A DNA stretch of 64,000 nucleotides, taken from positions 1 to 64,000 of the forward strand of contig JAEXNT010000026.1 in assembly GCA_023439545.1 (NCBI GenBank), read 5' to 3'. This document shows positions 1 through 8,800 of the stretch, piece after piece (position 1 is the first letter of the stretch; each line of letters starts with the position of its first letter). The notes under the pieces are model-generated. The model was not told the origin of the DNA. It searched no databases and worked only from the letters and a program-made list of their open reading frames with translations. This stretch comes from Bacillota bacterium (GTDB lineage: Bacteria; Bacillota; Clostridia; Acetivibrionales; DTU013). The position numbers were made by a program, and so were the translations under genes.

Positions 1-181
1 ATAAACGCTACTGCCCGGAAATGTCGAAAGACGCCAATGGGTCAACAGGTACTACCGGATTAAGGTTTTACTTAATGTAGCTGAGATGAGGTAAATCTCC
101 ACGCTGTATAGTGCCAAAGCTCAACGAGGGTAAGTGCCGGTAGCATATACAGGAACTGTCTTTCGTTGACGGTTCCTTTTA
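1..181 (+). promoter_or_regulatory. M-box (ykoK-type) Mg2+ riboswitch with terminator, 5' end cut off
   Basis: The segment at about 11-48 carries the highly conserved M-box core (CTGCCCGGAA, then GTCGAAAGACGCC, then AATGGGTCAACAG). It is followed by GGATTAAGG and the 3' core ACGCTGTATAGTGC and AAAGCTCAACGAG (about 101-128). The expression platform is an intrinsic terminator: GGAAC at 152-156 pairs with GTTCC at 172-176, GTC with GAC, followed by a T run from 177. In this family Mg2+ binding compacts the aptamer and favours the terminator, so the downstream transport genes are expressed when Mg2+ is low. The first bases of the aptamer and the promoter lie outside the window. Confidence 0.93.
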
Positions 182-246
182 TATTGCGTGCGAATTTATA
201 TTATTTAGTGGACAAAAATATGATATATCTGCCGGAGGTGATTTTC

Positions 247-1497
247 GTGAAAGCATTGTCTACGTTTTATCTGAGCCGGATCCTTGGACGCAGGGTCATT
301 TGCGCCGGTAATAACGACGTCGGCAAAATACGGGACTTCATAGTTGACATGAACAGCATAAGACCCAAAGTGACAGGCATTGTGGTCAAAGACGGAAATA
401 ATACGAAAAACCTGGACTTTTCCGGCATGTCGATAGAAAAGATAAACGGTCAGTATGACGTTTCGTGCATAAATCCTGTGGAACTGGGCGAGCTTCCGGA
501 AAACATGCAGCTGCTTGCCAGAAATGTATTGGACAGGCAGCTTGTAGACATAGACGGCAGGAAGGTAGTCCGCGTCAACGATATAAGGCTGGCGGCGCTT
601 TCGAGCGGCATATTCGTGGTAGCGGTCGACGTAGGAATGGAAGGGTTTCTTCGCAGACTGGGAGTCGCCAAGCTTTTTAAAAAGCTTCTCAAGCCTTTCG
701 GTTTCGGCATCCCGGGACAGCTTATGTTGTGGGACGAGGTTGCCGCGGTAGAGTTTTCGCATGTAGGCATCAAGCTGTCGAAGGAGCACACCAAGCTGCT
801 TACAATGCATCCTTCCGATCTTGCCGACATTATCGAAGACCTTGACCATAATACCCAGGTGGCGATATTTTCATCGCTTGACGAGGAGAAAGCCGCGGAT
901 GTTCTGGAGGAGCTCGAGCCGGATGCCCAGGTCAGCATAATAGAAAGCATCTCGACAGAGAAGGCGGCAAATGTCCTGGAACTTATGCCGGCTGACGAAG
1001 CCGCAGATCTGCTGGACGAGGTTGAGGACGACAAGGCGGAGGAACTGCTGAACGAGATGGAGACAGAGTCCTCCGACGAGATCAGGGAACTGATGGAATA
1101 CCCCGACAACGAAGTCGGCAGCATTATGACGACCGACTACATGTCCTTCAACGAAAACCTTACGGTGGCCCAGACGCTCGAGGAACTGCGCAGGCTCAAG
1201 CCGGAATCGGATACCATATATTATCTGTACGTTCTCGACGACGAAGATAAGCTTGTCGCGACAGTATCGCTCAGGGATATCGTTATATCCGAGCCGGGAA
1301 TACTGCTTAAGGAAATCATGAATACCAAGGTCATCTTTATTTATGACCATGACAAGATAAACTCCCTTGCGGAAATAATATCGAAGTACAGCCTGCTCGC
1401 TGTTCCCGTAGTGGATGAGAACTCGGTCATGCAGGGCATGGTAATAATCGACGACGTCATCGATACTTTGATCAAGTCAAGGAGGAGAAGGCTGTAG
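247..1497 (+). CDS. MgtE N-terminal domain/CBS-pair protein with PRC-barrel-like start, no transport domain
   Basis: Soluble protein of 416 residues. The first 150 residues or so look like PRC-barrel segments. They are followed by an acidic MgtE-N superhelical domain with repeated AADVLEEL/AADLLDEV-type units, then two CBS modules (GSIMTTDYMSFNENLTV onward). The family's Mg2+ channel membrane domain is absent; the protein ends in RRRRL right after CBS2. MgtE-N and CBS domains sense intracellular Mg2+ and adenine nucleotides, so this probably gates or monitors the transporter encoded 45 bases downstream. I chose the GTG at 247 because GGAGGTG lies at 234-240; the longer frame would begin inside the riboswitch terminator. 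Control by the M-box is clear from position. The regulatory role toward the Nramp partner is inferred. Confidence 0.88.
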   Translation: MKALSTFYLSRILGRRVICAGNNDVGKIRDFIVDMNSIRPKVTGIVVKDGNNTKNLDFSGMSIEKINGQYDVSCINPVELGELPENMQLLARNVLDRQLVDIDGRKVVRVNDIRLAALSSGIFVVAVDVGMEGFLRRLGVAKLFKKLLKPFGFGIPGQLMLWDEVAAVEFSHVGIKLSKEHTKLLTMHPSDLADIIEDLDHNTQVAIFSSLDEEKAADVLEELEPDAQVSIIESISTEKAANVLELMPADEAADLLDEVEDDKAEELLNEMETESSDEIRELMEYPDNEVGSIMTTDYMSFNENLTVAQTLEELRRLKPESDTIYYLYVLDDEDKLVATVSLRDIVISEPGILLKEIMNTKVIFIYDHDKINSLAEIISKYSLLAVPVVDENSVMQGMVIIDDVIDTLIKSRRRRL

Positions 1498-1542
1498 GAC
1501 ACTAACTGCAACAAAAACTTGTAAATACGGGAGGTGGAAAGG

Positions 1543-2790
1543 ATGTCGGCTAAAACCAAAAGCAATTTCTGGAGAAATTTTTTATTGTTTCTTTCCATTT
1601 TAGGTCCCGGGATCGTTACAGGCAGCGTCGACAACGATGTTGGAGGGATCACGACATATTCGGTGGCAGGCGCCACCTATGGATACAATCTCATTTGGAC
1701 ACTTATTCCTGCATTCGTGGTATTGTTCGTAGTACAGGAAATGAATGCGCGGATGGGTATCGTTACAGGCAAGGGCCTTGCCGACCTCATCCGCGAAAAT
1801 GCGGGCGTCAAGGTCACATTTTTCATATTCTCCGCACTGCTTTTTACGGACATAGGAAATACGACTACTGAATTCGCCGGCGTTGCCGGCAGCATGAACA
1901 TATTCGGCGTCAGCAAGTACATTTCGGTGCCGTTGGTAGCCTTTGCGGTCTGGATACTTGTGGTGAAGGGGACATACAAATTCGCCGAACGTGTTTTCCT
2001 CACCTTCAGCCTTGCGCTTCTTTCCTATATAGTATCGGCGCTGATGGGACATCCGGACTGGGGTGATATCGGCTCATCGATCCTTCGTCCTCAGATGGAA
2101 CTGAATTTCGGAACGATCTCCACCATCATCGGTCTGGTCGGTACTACCATAGCACCCTGGATGCTGTTTTACATGCAATCGGCCGTAACGGAGAAAAAGC
2201 TCAATCTGGATGACTACAAGTTTACATTGCTCGATGTGCTGACCGGCTGCGTGGCAACCGTTGTCGTGGCGTTTTTCATCATGGTCTCCTGCGCGTCCAC
2301 CTTATACGCAAACGGAAGAGGCACCGAAATAACGGATGCAAGTGTTGCCGCGCAAGCATTGAAGCCGTTTGCAGGGGCGTTTGCTTCGCAGGTATTCGCA
2401 TTCGGACTTCTTGTAGCGTCGATATTTTCGGCTACGATCCTGCCTGTTGCGACATCCTTTTACGTCTGCGAGGCATTTGGCTTCGAAGCGGGAATAGACA
2501 AGAAATGGAATGAGGCGCCGCAGTTTTACTGGCTGTATACGATTATCATCGCAATCAGCGCAGGTATAATTCTTCTGCCCGGAACGCCGCTCATCAAGAT
2601 ATCCCTATGGTCACAGAGGCTCAACGGTATCATGCTTCCGGTCGTACTGGTCTGTATGATGCTTATAATAAATAATAAGGAAATAATGGGCGAACACACT
2701 AATAAAAAAGTGATGAACGTGATCGGCTGGGCAACGATCGGCATACTTATCGCATTGTCCGTGACTATGGTCGTCACCTCAATATTCTGA
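1543..2790 (+). CDS. Nramp-related Mg2+ transporter (NRMT/NMT type)
   Basis: Integral membrane protein of 415 residues with about 11 hydrophobic segments and the Nramp/LeuT fold pattern. The metal-site sequences are not those of Mn/Fe Nramps. Helix 1 reads GSVDNDVGGI where classical members have DPGN. Helix 6 reads TTIAPWMLFYMQS where they have MPHN, so the metal-coordinating Met is Ala and the His is Trp. Published work on clostridial Nramp-related transporters under M-box control shows Mg2+ uptake, which fits these replacements and the riboswitch upstream. The start ATG 1543 has GGGAGGT at 1529-1535. Likely cotranscribed with the MgtE-N/CBS gene. The substrate is inferred from family and context. 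Confidence 0.88.
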   Translation: MSAKTKSNFWRNFLLFLSILGPGIVTGSVDNDVGGITTYSVAGATYGYNLIWTLIPAFVVLFVVQEMNARMGIVTGKGLADLIRENAGVKVTFFIFSALLFTDIGNTTTEFAGVAGSMNIFGVSKYISVPLVAFAVWILVVKGTYKFAERVFLTFSLALLSYIVSALMGHPDWGDIGSSILRPQMELNFGTISTIIGLVGTTIAPWMLFYMQSAVTEKKLNLDDYKFTLLDVLTGCVATVVVAFFIMVSCASTLYANGRGTEITDASVAAQALKPFAGAFASQVFAFGLLVASIFSATILPVATSFYVCEAFGFEAGIDKKWNEAPQFYWLYTIIIAISAGIILLPGTPLIKISLWSQRLNGIMLPVVLVCMMLIINNKEIMGEHTNKKVMNVIGWATIGILIALSVTMVVTSIF

Positions 2791-2812
2791 CAGAACAGGA
2801 CGGATGGACCTG

Positions 2813-2909
2813 ATATCCACAGCTTAATAACCCTAAAAACAGTGTTATGCACAGACTTATCAACATTATCCACAGGGGCCTATCCACAAAACGGACGTTC
2901 TGAGGATAA
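2813..2909 (+). promoter_or_regulatory. Cluster of DnaA boxes
   Basis: Against the consensus TTATNCACA, the + strand has TTATGCACA (2845-2853, perfect), TTATCAACA (2857-2865, one mismatch), TTATCCACA (2866-2874, perfect), CTATCCACA (2880-2888, one mismatch) and ATATCCACA (2813-2821, one mismatch). A reverse copy with one mismatch lies at 2901-2909, followed by an AT-rich stretch. Four boxes fall within 44 bases in the same orientation. No dnaA, dnaN or other origin gene is in the window, so this is more likely a DnaA-titrating or regulatory cluster than oriC itself. That role is inferred. Confidence 0.75.
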
Positions 2910-2992
2910 AAAATAATTGTCAGACATATATTTTGGTTCCGAGTATTATCTGATGTAACCCACTTGTTATTAATTTATTGGAGGTAAAATAT

Positions 2993-3511
2993 ATGAAGAA
3001 GAGTGAATCAATGCTCGGAGGGCTGCTTGTAATAATCGGCGCCGTCCTTCTGTGCGCTCGTTTTCTGTTCAACAGGTCGTTTTTCGCACTGGGTGCCGAT
3101 GACTTCTGGCCGATAATAGTACTGCTGCTCGGCGCAGGTTTCGAGCTTGCCTACTATATTTCACTGAAAGCTCCCGGATTACTTGTGCCCGGCGGAATAC
3201 TTACGACCTGCGGTGTGCTGTTTTTCTTTGAAGTCGCAACGAATTGGCATTTTGCAGCATATACCTGGCCTATATACATCCTTGCGGTTGCGATCGGCTT
3301 GTTCCAGCTGTATGCACATATCGGAAGGCCCAGGGGATTGATGGTAGCGATTGGAATACTGGGCGGCATAGCTGTATGCAGCTTCATCGTAATGACTTTC
3401 AGGTTCTTCCTCGGAGCTATCGATCTTGGACTTGTAATACCGGTCGGACTGGTACTTGGCGGACTCGTGATGGTGTTCGGAAAGGGCAGATTGAAATCGG
3501 GGAACTGGTAA
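2993..3511 (+). CDS. LiaF-like multi-pass membrane protein
   Basis: Protein of 172 residues with about five hydrophobic segments separated by very short loops (for example MLGGLLVIIGAVLLCARFLF and FWPIIVLLLGAGFELAYYI). The composition and the 'FWPIIVLLLG' phrase resemble the membrane part of LiaF/LiaI-type cell-envelope stress proteins. No soluble C-terminal domain is present; it ends at FGKGRLKSGNW. The start ATG 2993 follows GGAGGT at 2980-2985. It stands alone between the DnaA-box cluster and a strong terminator, so DnaA could influence its transcription. Function is not known beyond the membrane topology. Confidence 0.7.
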   Translation: MKKSESMLGGLLVIIGAVLLCARFLFNRSFFALGADDFWPIIVLLLGAGFELAYYISLKAPGLLVPGGILTTCGVLFFFEVATNWHFAAYTWPIYILAVAIGLFQLYAHIGRPRGLMVAIGILGGIAVCSFIVMTFRFFLGAIDLGLVIPVGLVLGGLVMVFGKGRLKSGNW

Positions 3512-3546
3512 GCCGGAACATTGCTTTGAATATCTACAGGGTTGAT

Positions 3547-3587
3547 AAATGCCGTAACTGAGATGATTGGTTCCGGCATTTTTTATT
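3547..3587 (+). terminator. Intrinsic terminator after the LiaF-like gene
   Basis: AAATGCCG (3547-3554) pairs with CGGCATTT (3574-3581), helped by AAC/GTT inside the stem, and is followed by a T-rich tract. Confidence 0.85.
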
Positions 3588-3616
3588 GCGGTTTTCAGTA
3601 CAACCTGAAAAAAGGC

Positions 3617-3646
3617 AAAAAAGTTGGTTAGTCTGGCGACTAACCA
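3617..3646 (-). terminator. Intrinsic terminator for the shikimate-kinase-like gene
   Basis: Perfect 8-bp inverted repeat GGTTAGTC (3626-3633) and GACTAACC (3638-3645) with a 4-base loop. On the minus strand it runs into six T residues. A second inverted repeat (GGGTCAA at 3655-3661 with TTGACCC at 3690-3696) lies between it and the stop codon. Confidence 0.75.
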
Positions 3647-3717
3647 TGTAAAGGGGGTCAAAATGTATTTTGTGAGGTCAGTTATAGTATTGACCCTCCT
3701 TAGCACTTTTTATTCAT

Positions 3718-4230
3718 TTATCCAATAAAATTTTTTATTTTTTGTGAAATCTCGGTTACTATGGTTTCGATGTGCTTTCTGGAACAGTCTATTTCAATGT
3801 CTGCGTATTTCCTGTATAGAGGAACCCTTTCGCTGTAGAGCGCTTCCAGCGTTTGGCCGTACTTCATAGCAATGCCGCGCGTCTTTGCATTTTTAAGCCT
3901 GCGTACGAGCTGATACATTTTCGTATCAAGGAATACAACTATACCGTGAGTCTTCAGGTGGCGTATCGCTGCATCGCTGTAGATAACGCTGCCGCCCGTC
4001 GCTATTACATGGCTTTCCACATCGAGTCCGAGGACTATGTCCTCCTCGATTTTTATAAAGCCGTCTAAACCACGTAAATCAAGCAATTCCTGAAGGTAAC
4101 AGTTCTCCTGCTTCTGTATCAGCAGATCCGTGTCGATGAACGGCATCCTCAGCGCTTTTGCAAGCAGCACTCCCGCCGTGCTTTTGCCTGCTCCTGGCAT
4201 TCCGATGAGTACTATGTTTTTGTTATCCAT
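3718..4230 (-). CDS. Shikimate kinase-like P-loop kinase
   Basis: Protein of 170 residues, the usual shikimate kinase length. Visible motifs are the Walker A GMPGAGKST (about residues 9-17), the substrate-binding DTD (FIDTDLLI), ATGGS in place of the usual GGG, a lid region with KTRG, and SERVPLYRKYA near the end with the conserved substrate Arg. The Arg that normally follows Phe in 'GxxxFRxxE' is Ile here (GLDGFIKIEE), so shikimate specificity is less certain. Shikimate kinase phosphorylates shikimate with ATP in aromatic amino acid synthesis, but no other aro gene is nearby. The start ATG at 4230 is where the kinase homology begins; a longer frame upstream reads through two inverted repeats. 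Confidence 0.7.
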   Translation of the reverse strand: MDNKNIVLIGMPGAGKSTAGVLLAKALRMPFIDTDLLIQKQENCYLQELLDLRGLDGFIKIEEDIVLGLDVESHVIATGGSVIYSDAAIRHLKTHGIVVFLDTKMYQLVRRLKNAKTRGIAMKYGQTLEALYSERVPLYRKYADIEIDCSRKHIETIVTEISQKIKNFIG

Positions 4231-4283
4231 GTAACCCCGCCTGAGATAATTCTTCGATATATTATTTTGCTTTAATGACAATA

Positions 4284-4309
4284 CTATATCATGATTTATC
4301 ATGATATAG
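4284..4309. repeat. Perfect 12-bp inverted repeat
   Basis: CTATATCATGAT (4284-4295) and ATCATGATATAG (4298-4309) are separated by two bases. It lies in the divergent region between the kinase-like gene and the small gene at 4478. It could be an operator or a small cruciform. Confidence 0.8.
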
Positions 4310-4365
4310 CTGGCCATGCGCGTTTTGACAATATATTTCGCACGGCCGTGAATTCCGCCGGAGGC

Positions 4366-4397
4366 ATATAATATCCTCGGTTTTGAGGATATTATAT
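4366..4397. repeat. Perfect 13-bp inverted repeat
   Basis: ATATAATATCCTC (4366-4378) and GAGGATATTATAT (4385-4397) surround a 6-base loop. No T tract follows on either strand, so it does not look like a terminator. It is the second palindrome in the same divergent promoter region. Confidence 0.8.
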
Positions 4398-4477
4398 CAT
4401 AAACCGGAAATATAAAACACAACCCCGGATTTAAACGATACAAAAGGGCAAAACAAACAAAACGGAGGATACTGCAT

Positions 4478-4783
4478 ATGTCATATCATAATAATCAGTA
4501 TACGAATAAGAAAAATACTTTCGATAACAGCAGAAACGCCGATCCCATGTACGATGAAACTGTCGGGGACAGGACCATCAATGCGGAGAGCTTGCAGATG
4601 GAATCTACCTTGAACGAGCTTTCCAACGAATTGAAACCGGGTGAAACTCTGGTATTGGATATAGGCAACAACTATTTCAATCAGACGGACGAAATATATG
4701 ATACGCTGGTTATGCGCGGTTACGAAGTCAGAAAGACCTTCAGGAACGGAAGGAATCAGATAGTCGTCAGTAAAAAGGCGTAG
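4478..4783 (+). CDS. Small hypothetical protein
   Basis: Hydrophilic protein of 101 residues with no signal peptide or membrane segment. The first 45 residues are rich in Asn, Asp and Lys and look disordered. The second half (LKPGETLVLDIGNNYFNQTDEIYDTLVMRGYEVRK) looks like a small compact alpha/beta domain ending in a beta strand, IVVSKKA. I do not recognise the family. The start ATG is supported by GGAGG at 4464-4468. The gene ends 11 bases before the convergent prepilin peptidase gene. Two perfect palindromes lie upstream. Confidence 0.75.
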   Translation: MSYHNNQYTNKKNTFDNSRNADPMYDETVGDRTINAESLQMESTLNELSNELKPGETLVLDIGNNYFNQTDEIYDTLVMRGYEVRKTFRNGRNQIVVSKKA

Positions 4784-4794
4784 GGAATGAAAAC

Positions 4795-5319
4795 TTACAT
4801 GCCTGACAGCATAAATACTGCCTGAATGCAGCAACCGGCGGCGATAGCCGGTGAGAAACGGAACTTTGCGCCGTCGGCTTTATCATCGAACTCGGTGTAG
4901 GGAACGAAGGACTGTGTCAGAAAAACAGTTTTCAGATATGCGGCTACAAAGGCGAACCTTCTCCTGACATTGCCCCTGGCAAGCATAACTGTGAGGGCTA
5001 TGATTCCTCCTGCCAAAAAGGAAAAAGCCGCGGCGTAAGCGGTGAACTCAGCGCCCATAATGGCGCCGACTGCGCAAAACAGCTTTATATCTCCTGCGCC
5101 GAGCATCCTTAGCGCGAACAGGATAAACAGCAGTAATACCGGCAATAACGCCCCTAATGTCGATTTTACCAGACCGCTGGATCCTTCTGCCAGAAAATTA
5201 ATCAAAAAGCCCGCGGCAAGACCTGCGGCCACAATTGTGTTACTGATTCTGCAACGCAGGATATCGCCAGTTACTGCCGCGGCCAATATTACCGCAAGTA
5301 CTATGACCCCCGCCGGCAT
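4795..5319 (-). CDS. Type IV prepilin peptidase, short CpaA/TadV-like form
   Basis: Membrane aspartyl protease of 174 residues. The two catalytic aspartates are visible: TGDILRCRISN near residue 18 and GAGDIKL near residue 77, the A24 family signature. It lacks the N-terminal cytoplasmic methyltransferase-type domain of PilD, as in CpaA/TadV/FlaK-like enzymes. Such enzymes remove the leader of type IV pilin-like or Tad pilins at the membrane. No pilin gene is in the window, so the substrate is unknown. I chose the ATG at 5319 because GGAAGGGGAG precedes it; the extra 33 residues of the longer frame contain no strong start signal. Confidence 0.85.
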   Translation of the reverse strand: MPAGVIVLAVILAAAVTGDILRCRISNTIVAAGLAAGFLINFLAEGSSGLVKSTLGALLPVLLLFILFALRMLGAGDIKLFCAVGAIMGAEFTAYAAAFSFLAGGIIALTVMLARGNVRRRFAFVAAYLKTVFLTQSFVPYTEFDDKADGAKFRFSPAIAAGCCIQAVFMLSGM

Positions 5320-5417
5320 GTTTTGCTCCCCTTCCAACGCTAATGTCACTTTTGACCCAATAATGTAAATATATAACAAACTATCTTGCTTTGCAACAAT
5401 ATATGGTATCTTTATCA

Positions 5418-5605
5418 CCGGTCGGTTTTATACGGAGAACGTATGCGTAGAGCCAATAGAGCCCGTTAATTCAAGCAGGTTTCAGGCAAAATCACGTCCT
5501 GTTCGAGTGGGTGCGGCCCAAAGGCGAGACACGTTTGATTTTGCACAAGGCTTGAATTTACGGGCTCATTGGCTTGCAGCATGTTCTCACTGTAAAACCG
5601 GCCGG
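5418..5605. repeat. Long imperfect hairpin element, 188 bases
   Basis: Three nested pairs of arms fold into one long hairpin: CCGGTCGGTTTTATACGG... at 5418-5440 with GTTCTCACTGTAAAACCGG at 5583-5601; GCCAATAGAGCCCGT..TTCAAGC at 5452-5476 with GCTTGAATTTACGGGCTC at 5550-5567; and GCAAAATCACGT at 5486-5497 with ACGTTTGATTTTGC at 5531-5544. The apex contains CTGTTCGAG and GGCGAG. No open reading frame with a ribosome site is in it. It could be a structured RNA or a mobile, REP-like repeat. The rest of the intergenic region up to 5818 shows nothing else I can identify apart from the ribosome site. Confidence 0.8.
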
Positions 5606-5818
5606 CGGTAAAGTTCATGCTGGAAACAACTGTCGTAACGGGTATAAAATGACGGGCTGTAATTGAAATGTTATGTTCGTTTGATGCCGGATTATGTTAA
5701 ATTAATGGATCGTTCTGCCGATATAACCAATGAAGTGCACCTTGATGACCGCAGTCGGCAAAGACTGTGAAATCAATATTTGCGGATGTTCTTATGTCCG
5801 GGTGGAGGTATTGCGGGT

Positions 5819-8800
5819 ATGAAACCTTTTAAAAGATCGGTAGCTGCGATTTTGATCGCGGTGCTTTTATACAGCGTAATAGGCGGTTCGGTGATTTCGG
5901 TATTTGCGGCGGATTTCACGCCGGTAAGGATAACGGTCGTTTCCTACTCCAACGGTACGCTGAATTTCAATTGGAGTCAGCTGGCCGACGCAAAAGCGGC
6001 GGAGATCACCTACCATACCCCGAAAGCCGACAATACGGCCACGGTCACGAAGCAGACCATTGTCGGCAAAAGTACCGCGTCGATCACAGGAGTGAAGCCG
6101 GATTATATATATGATATCCGCGTAACCGTCTATGGAGCGGTCGACGACGATGACAACCCCACGGGAGACCCTATCGGACAGGGACTGCTTTTCTATCTTC
6201 CCGCTATGACCTTCTATTCGAGAGCTCTGGACCAGAACAGCAGAATAGTACCCGGCGGCGGCCTCGAGTCGGGCGTATACCCCAAATTGAAGCTCAGATG
6301 GAAAGAAGCAAGGATATTTTATGATCCCAATTATACTATCTATCCCGACGTCGACCCGGGCGAAAGCAATAACAGCTTTCTTCAGTTCGGCAGTGGCGGC
6401 GTACCCGCTTACATGGCCAAATGCTTGAATGCTATCTACGGTACCGGCGTTGAAATAAAAACGCAAAGCTATGAAATAAATCTCTCCGTCGAAGATAATG
6501 CAAAGAAGGACATTATTATAACCAGGACGGGCGAATCAACCTATTCCGCCAGCGTTTCCGGAAGTCCGGACGTAAAAGCCTCAGTAACGGCTCCTGACGC
6601 GCTGGGCTTCATGAGCTTTGAGCTATGGGGCAGGGAGGACGAAAATTCTGCCGTACCCGCACCGACGCCTGATGATGATGCCGCAAATATCCTGCCCGAC
6701 GGCGATATCCTACCGGGCACGGTGTATAACATGAATATCAAGCCCATTTTGAAGAATACTGCCGGAGTGAAAGTAACGGCCCTCTCAAGCGGGGATCCGG
6801 ACAATGCGGGAAAACTAAACGTCCGGGATGAGAACCTGCTGACTGATTTCGCCAGTACTCCTATCCGGTTCGGGATAACGAAAGACACTGCAAATAACCT
6901 GTATATCAAGATTTACAAAGTGGATCAGGGCAGTAAAAACCTTCCGAAGCTCTATTACGACATACAGATAGACGGCAGCCCCAACAGGGAGAAACTTGTC
7001 GGTTCCAACTATGACGATCCTTATATCATAGAAAGTATAAGGGGAGGGGACTCTCAAAATGAGAGATCCTACAAGATCGTAGTCACTTCGGACAGCCCCG
7101 AATACAGGCTCGAGTCCCTTTCCATGCAATACAAGCCCGCCGACGATTCCAGCAGGCCTCCGCTGCCCACGGGCATCTCGGTCGTGGACATGGTCCCGGA
7201 AGCCAGGAACGTCGCCTTCCCGGCAATTGGGACGACGGCGCCCGTTACAGTTCAGGTGACCTCTTCGGCTGTCAAGCTTTCGTGGGATCTGCCGGCCAAT
7301 CTCGACTGGGACACGATAAAAAACGACCTGTACTTCCATTTCCTTTTGTCCACCAGCCAGACCGACCTTGAGGAGCAGGTCCCGATTTCAGTGAACGGAA
7401 AGCCGTGGGGAGACAAGAAATACGATGTAAAATACCGGCTCGTAAAAGATGTCAGCGCGTTGTCTCCGAGCATTACCATAAATAATGGCAGGCTGGAATA
7501 CACGCTTGGCGGTTTCGACCTATTCACAAAGGAAACGAGTATGGGGGCTATCGGCGCCGATTTGCCCAATGCCGACGGTTATCCCGACTTTCTTCTTCCC
7601 AATACGGCATATTATCTTCAGATGTATACAACCAAGGGCGACGTCGATCCGGTCCAATCCAAGGATCAGGAATCGGAGCATTCCATAATAATAAGCTTCA
7701 CTACGCTTGACGGTACGGAACCCGATGTCCCCGTGCCTGCGAATCTGGGCCAGACTGATAATGAAAACGCGAATCCTCCCAGCCCGACCGTTACCGTAGA
7801 ATTCGATAAAATAACGGATATTAGCTGGAAGGATTATTTTACCGGATACAGCAGCAGTAAATACGATAGTTACATATATTACGACGTTTATATGAATACT
7901 GCAGAAACTACCACAAGGTCGGCTTTCACGCTTATAGGCACCACACAGTACCGTGGAAACGATGTTGACTTCACCGGAGACAATGTTCCCGAAAGCACTT
8001 ATGTCAAGGCGGCGATATCGCAGTTCTCCGACCCGGATTCAGCCGCTTACAGGCTGTTTGGTCCTTCGCTGCTGCCCAACACCACATATTATGTGAAAGT
8101 CAAGGCAAGACTGGTCATAAAGAACAAAACGGACGCGGCTGATATGAAAACAAGGGAATCCGTTTTCACGTCCGTCCTTCCCGTTACGACGAAAACATCG
8201 GGAGTTACTCCTCCGGATGATAACCAGATAAAACCGCTGGCGCCGACCGACTTCTCCATCGCGGAGAACAGTGCCGGAGACCTGTTGGTATCAGGTGAAA
8301 GCGTAACGTTTACCTGGTCGAGGAAAGCAAACGAAAAAAATGTAATCTATCAAATCATAAAGACGTCTGAAAAGACCGGGCCAACCGATGGGGCGGCCGG
8401 CTATGTAAACGATCCCGAATATCAGAGCTTTCTTGAGGCATACAGAGAACATCCGGCCATTGGGATGACGGTTACTAACGGCGCGATCTATCTCGATCCC
8501 GAACCTTCAAGCGAGGATGACGGAAGAGTGGGATATACGTTTACAATCGATCGCAGCATGTTCCCAAACAAGGTTTATTATTTCAGCCTCAAGGCGGTCC
8601 GCACGGACGATCATGGCAATTTGATAGAGCCGCCGTCCGAAAGCGTTTGGGTATCGATACCTGTAACAACTTTGTTAATTGAGAAGCCCACTTCGCTTGA
8701 AGCCGTCATTAACTCGGAACTCGGCTTCTACTGGACGGACGCCACGGTCGGGCTTACTGCGGAGGATTATAAAGTTTACCTTAAAGGTCCTTCAGATGCG

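Noticed and set aside
166..246. Upstream extension of the MgtE-N/CBS gene
   Set aside because: It would start inside the loop of the M-box terminator; the GTG at 247 has a strong ribosome site.
205..849. Long minus-strand frames opposite the MgtE-N/CBS gene
   Set aside because: They are antisense to a clear gene and have neither ribosome site nor recognisable family.
2813..2909. Chromosomal origin oriC
   Set aside because: Boxes are present, but dnaA, dnaN, recF or similar genes are absent; reported only as a DnaA-box cluster.
4366..4397. Intrinsic terminator
   Set aside because: The stem is strong but no T tract follows on either strand, and both flanking genes point away from it.
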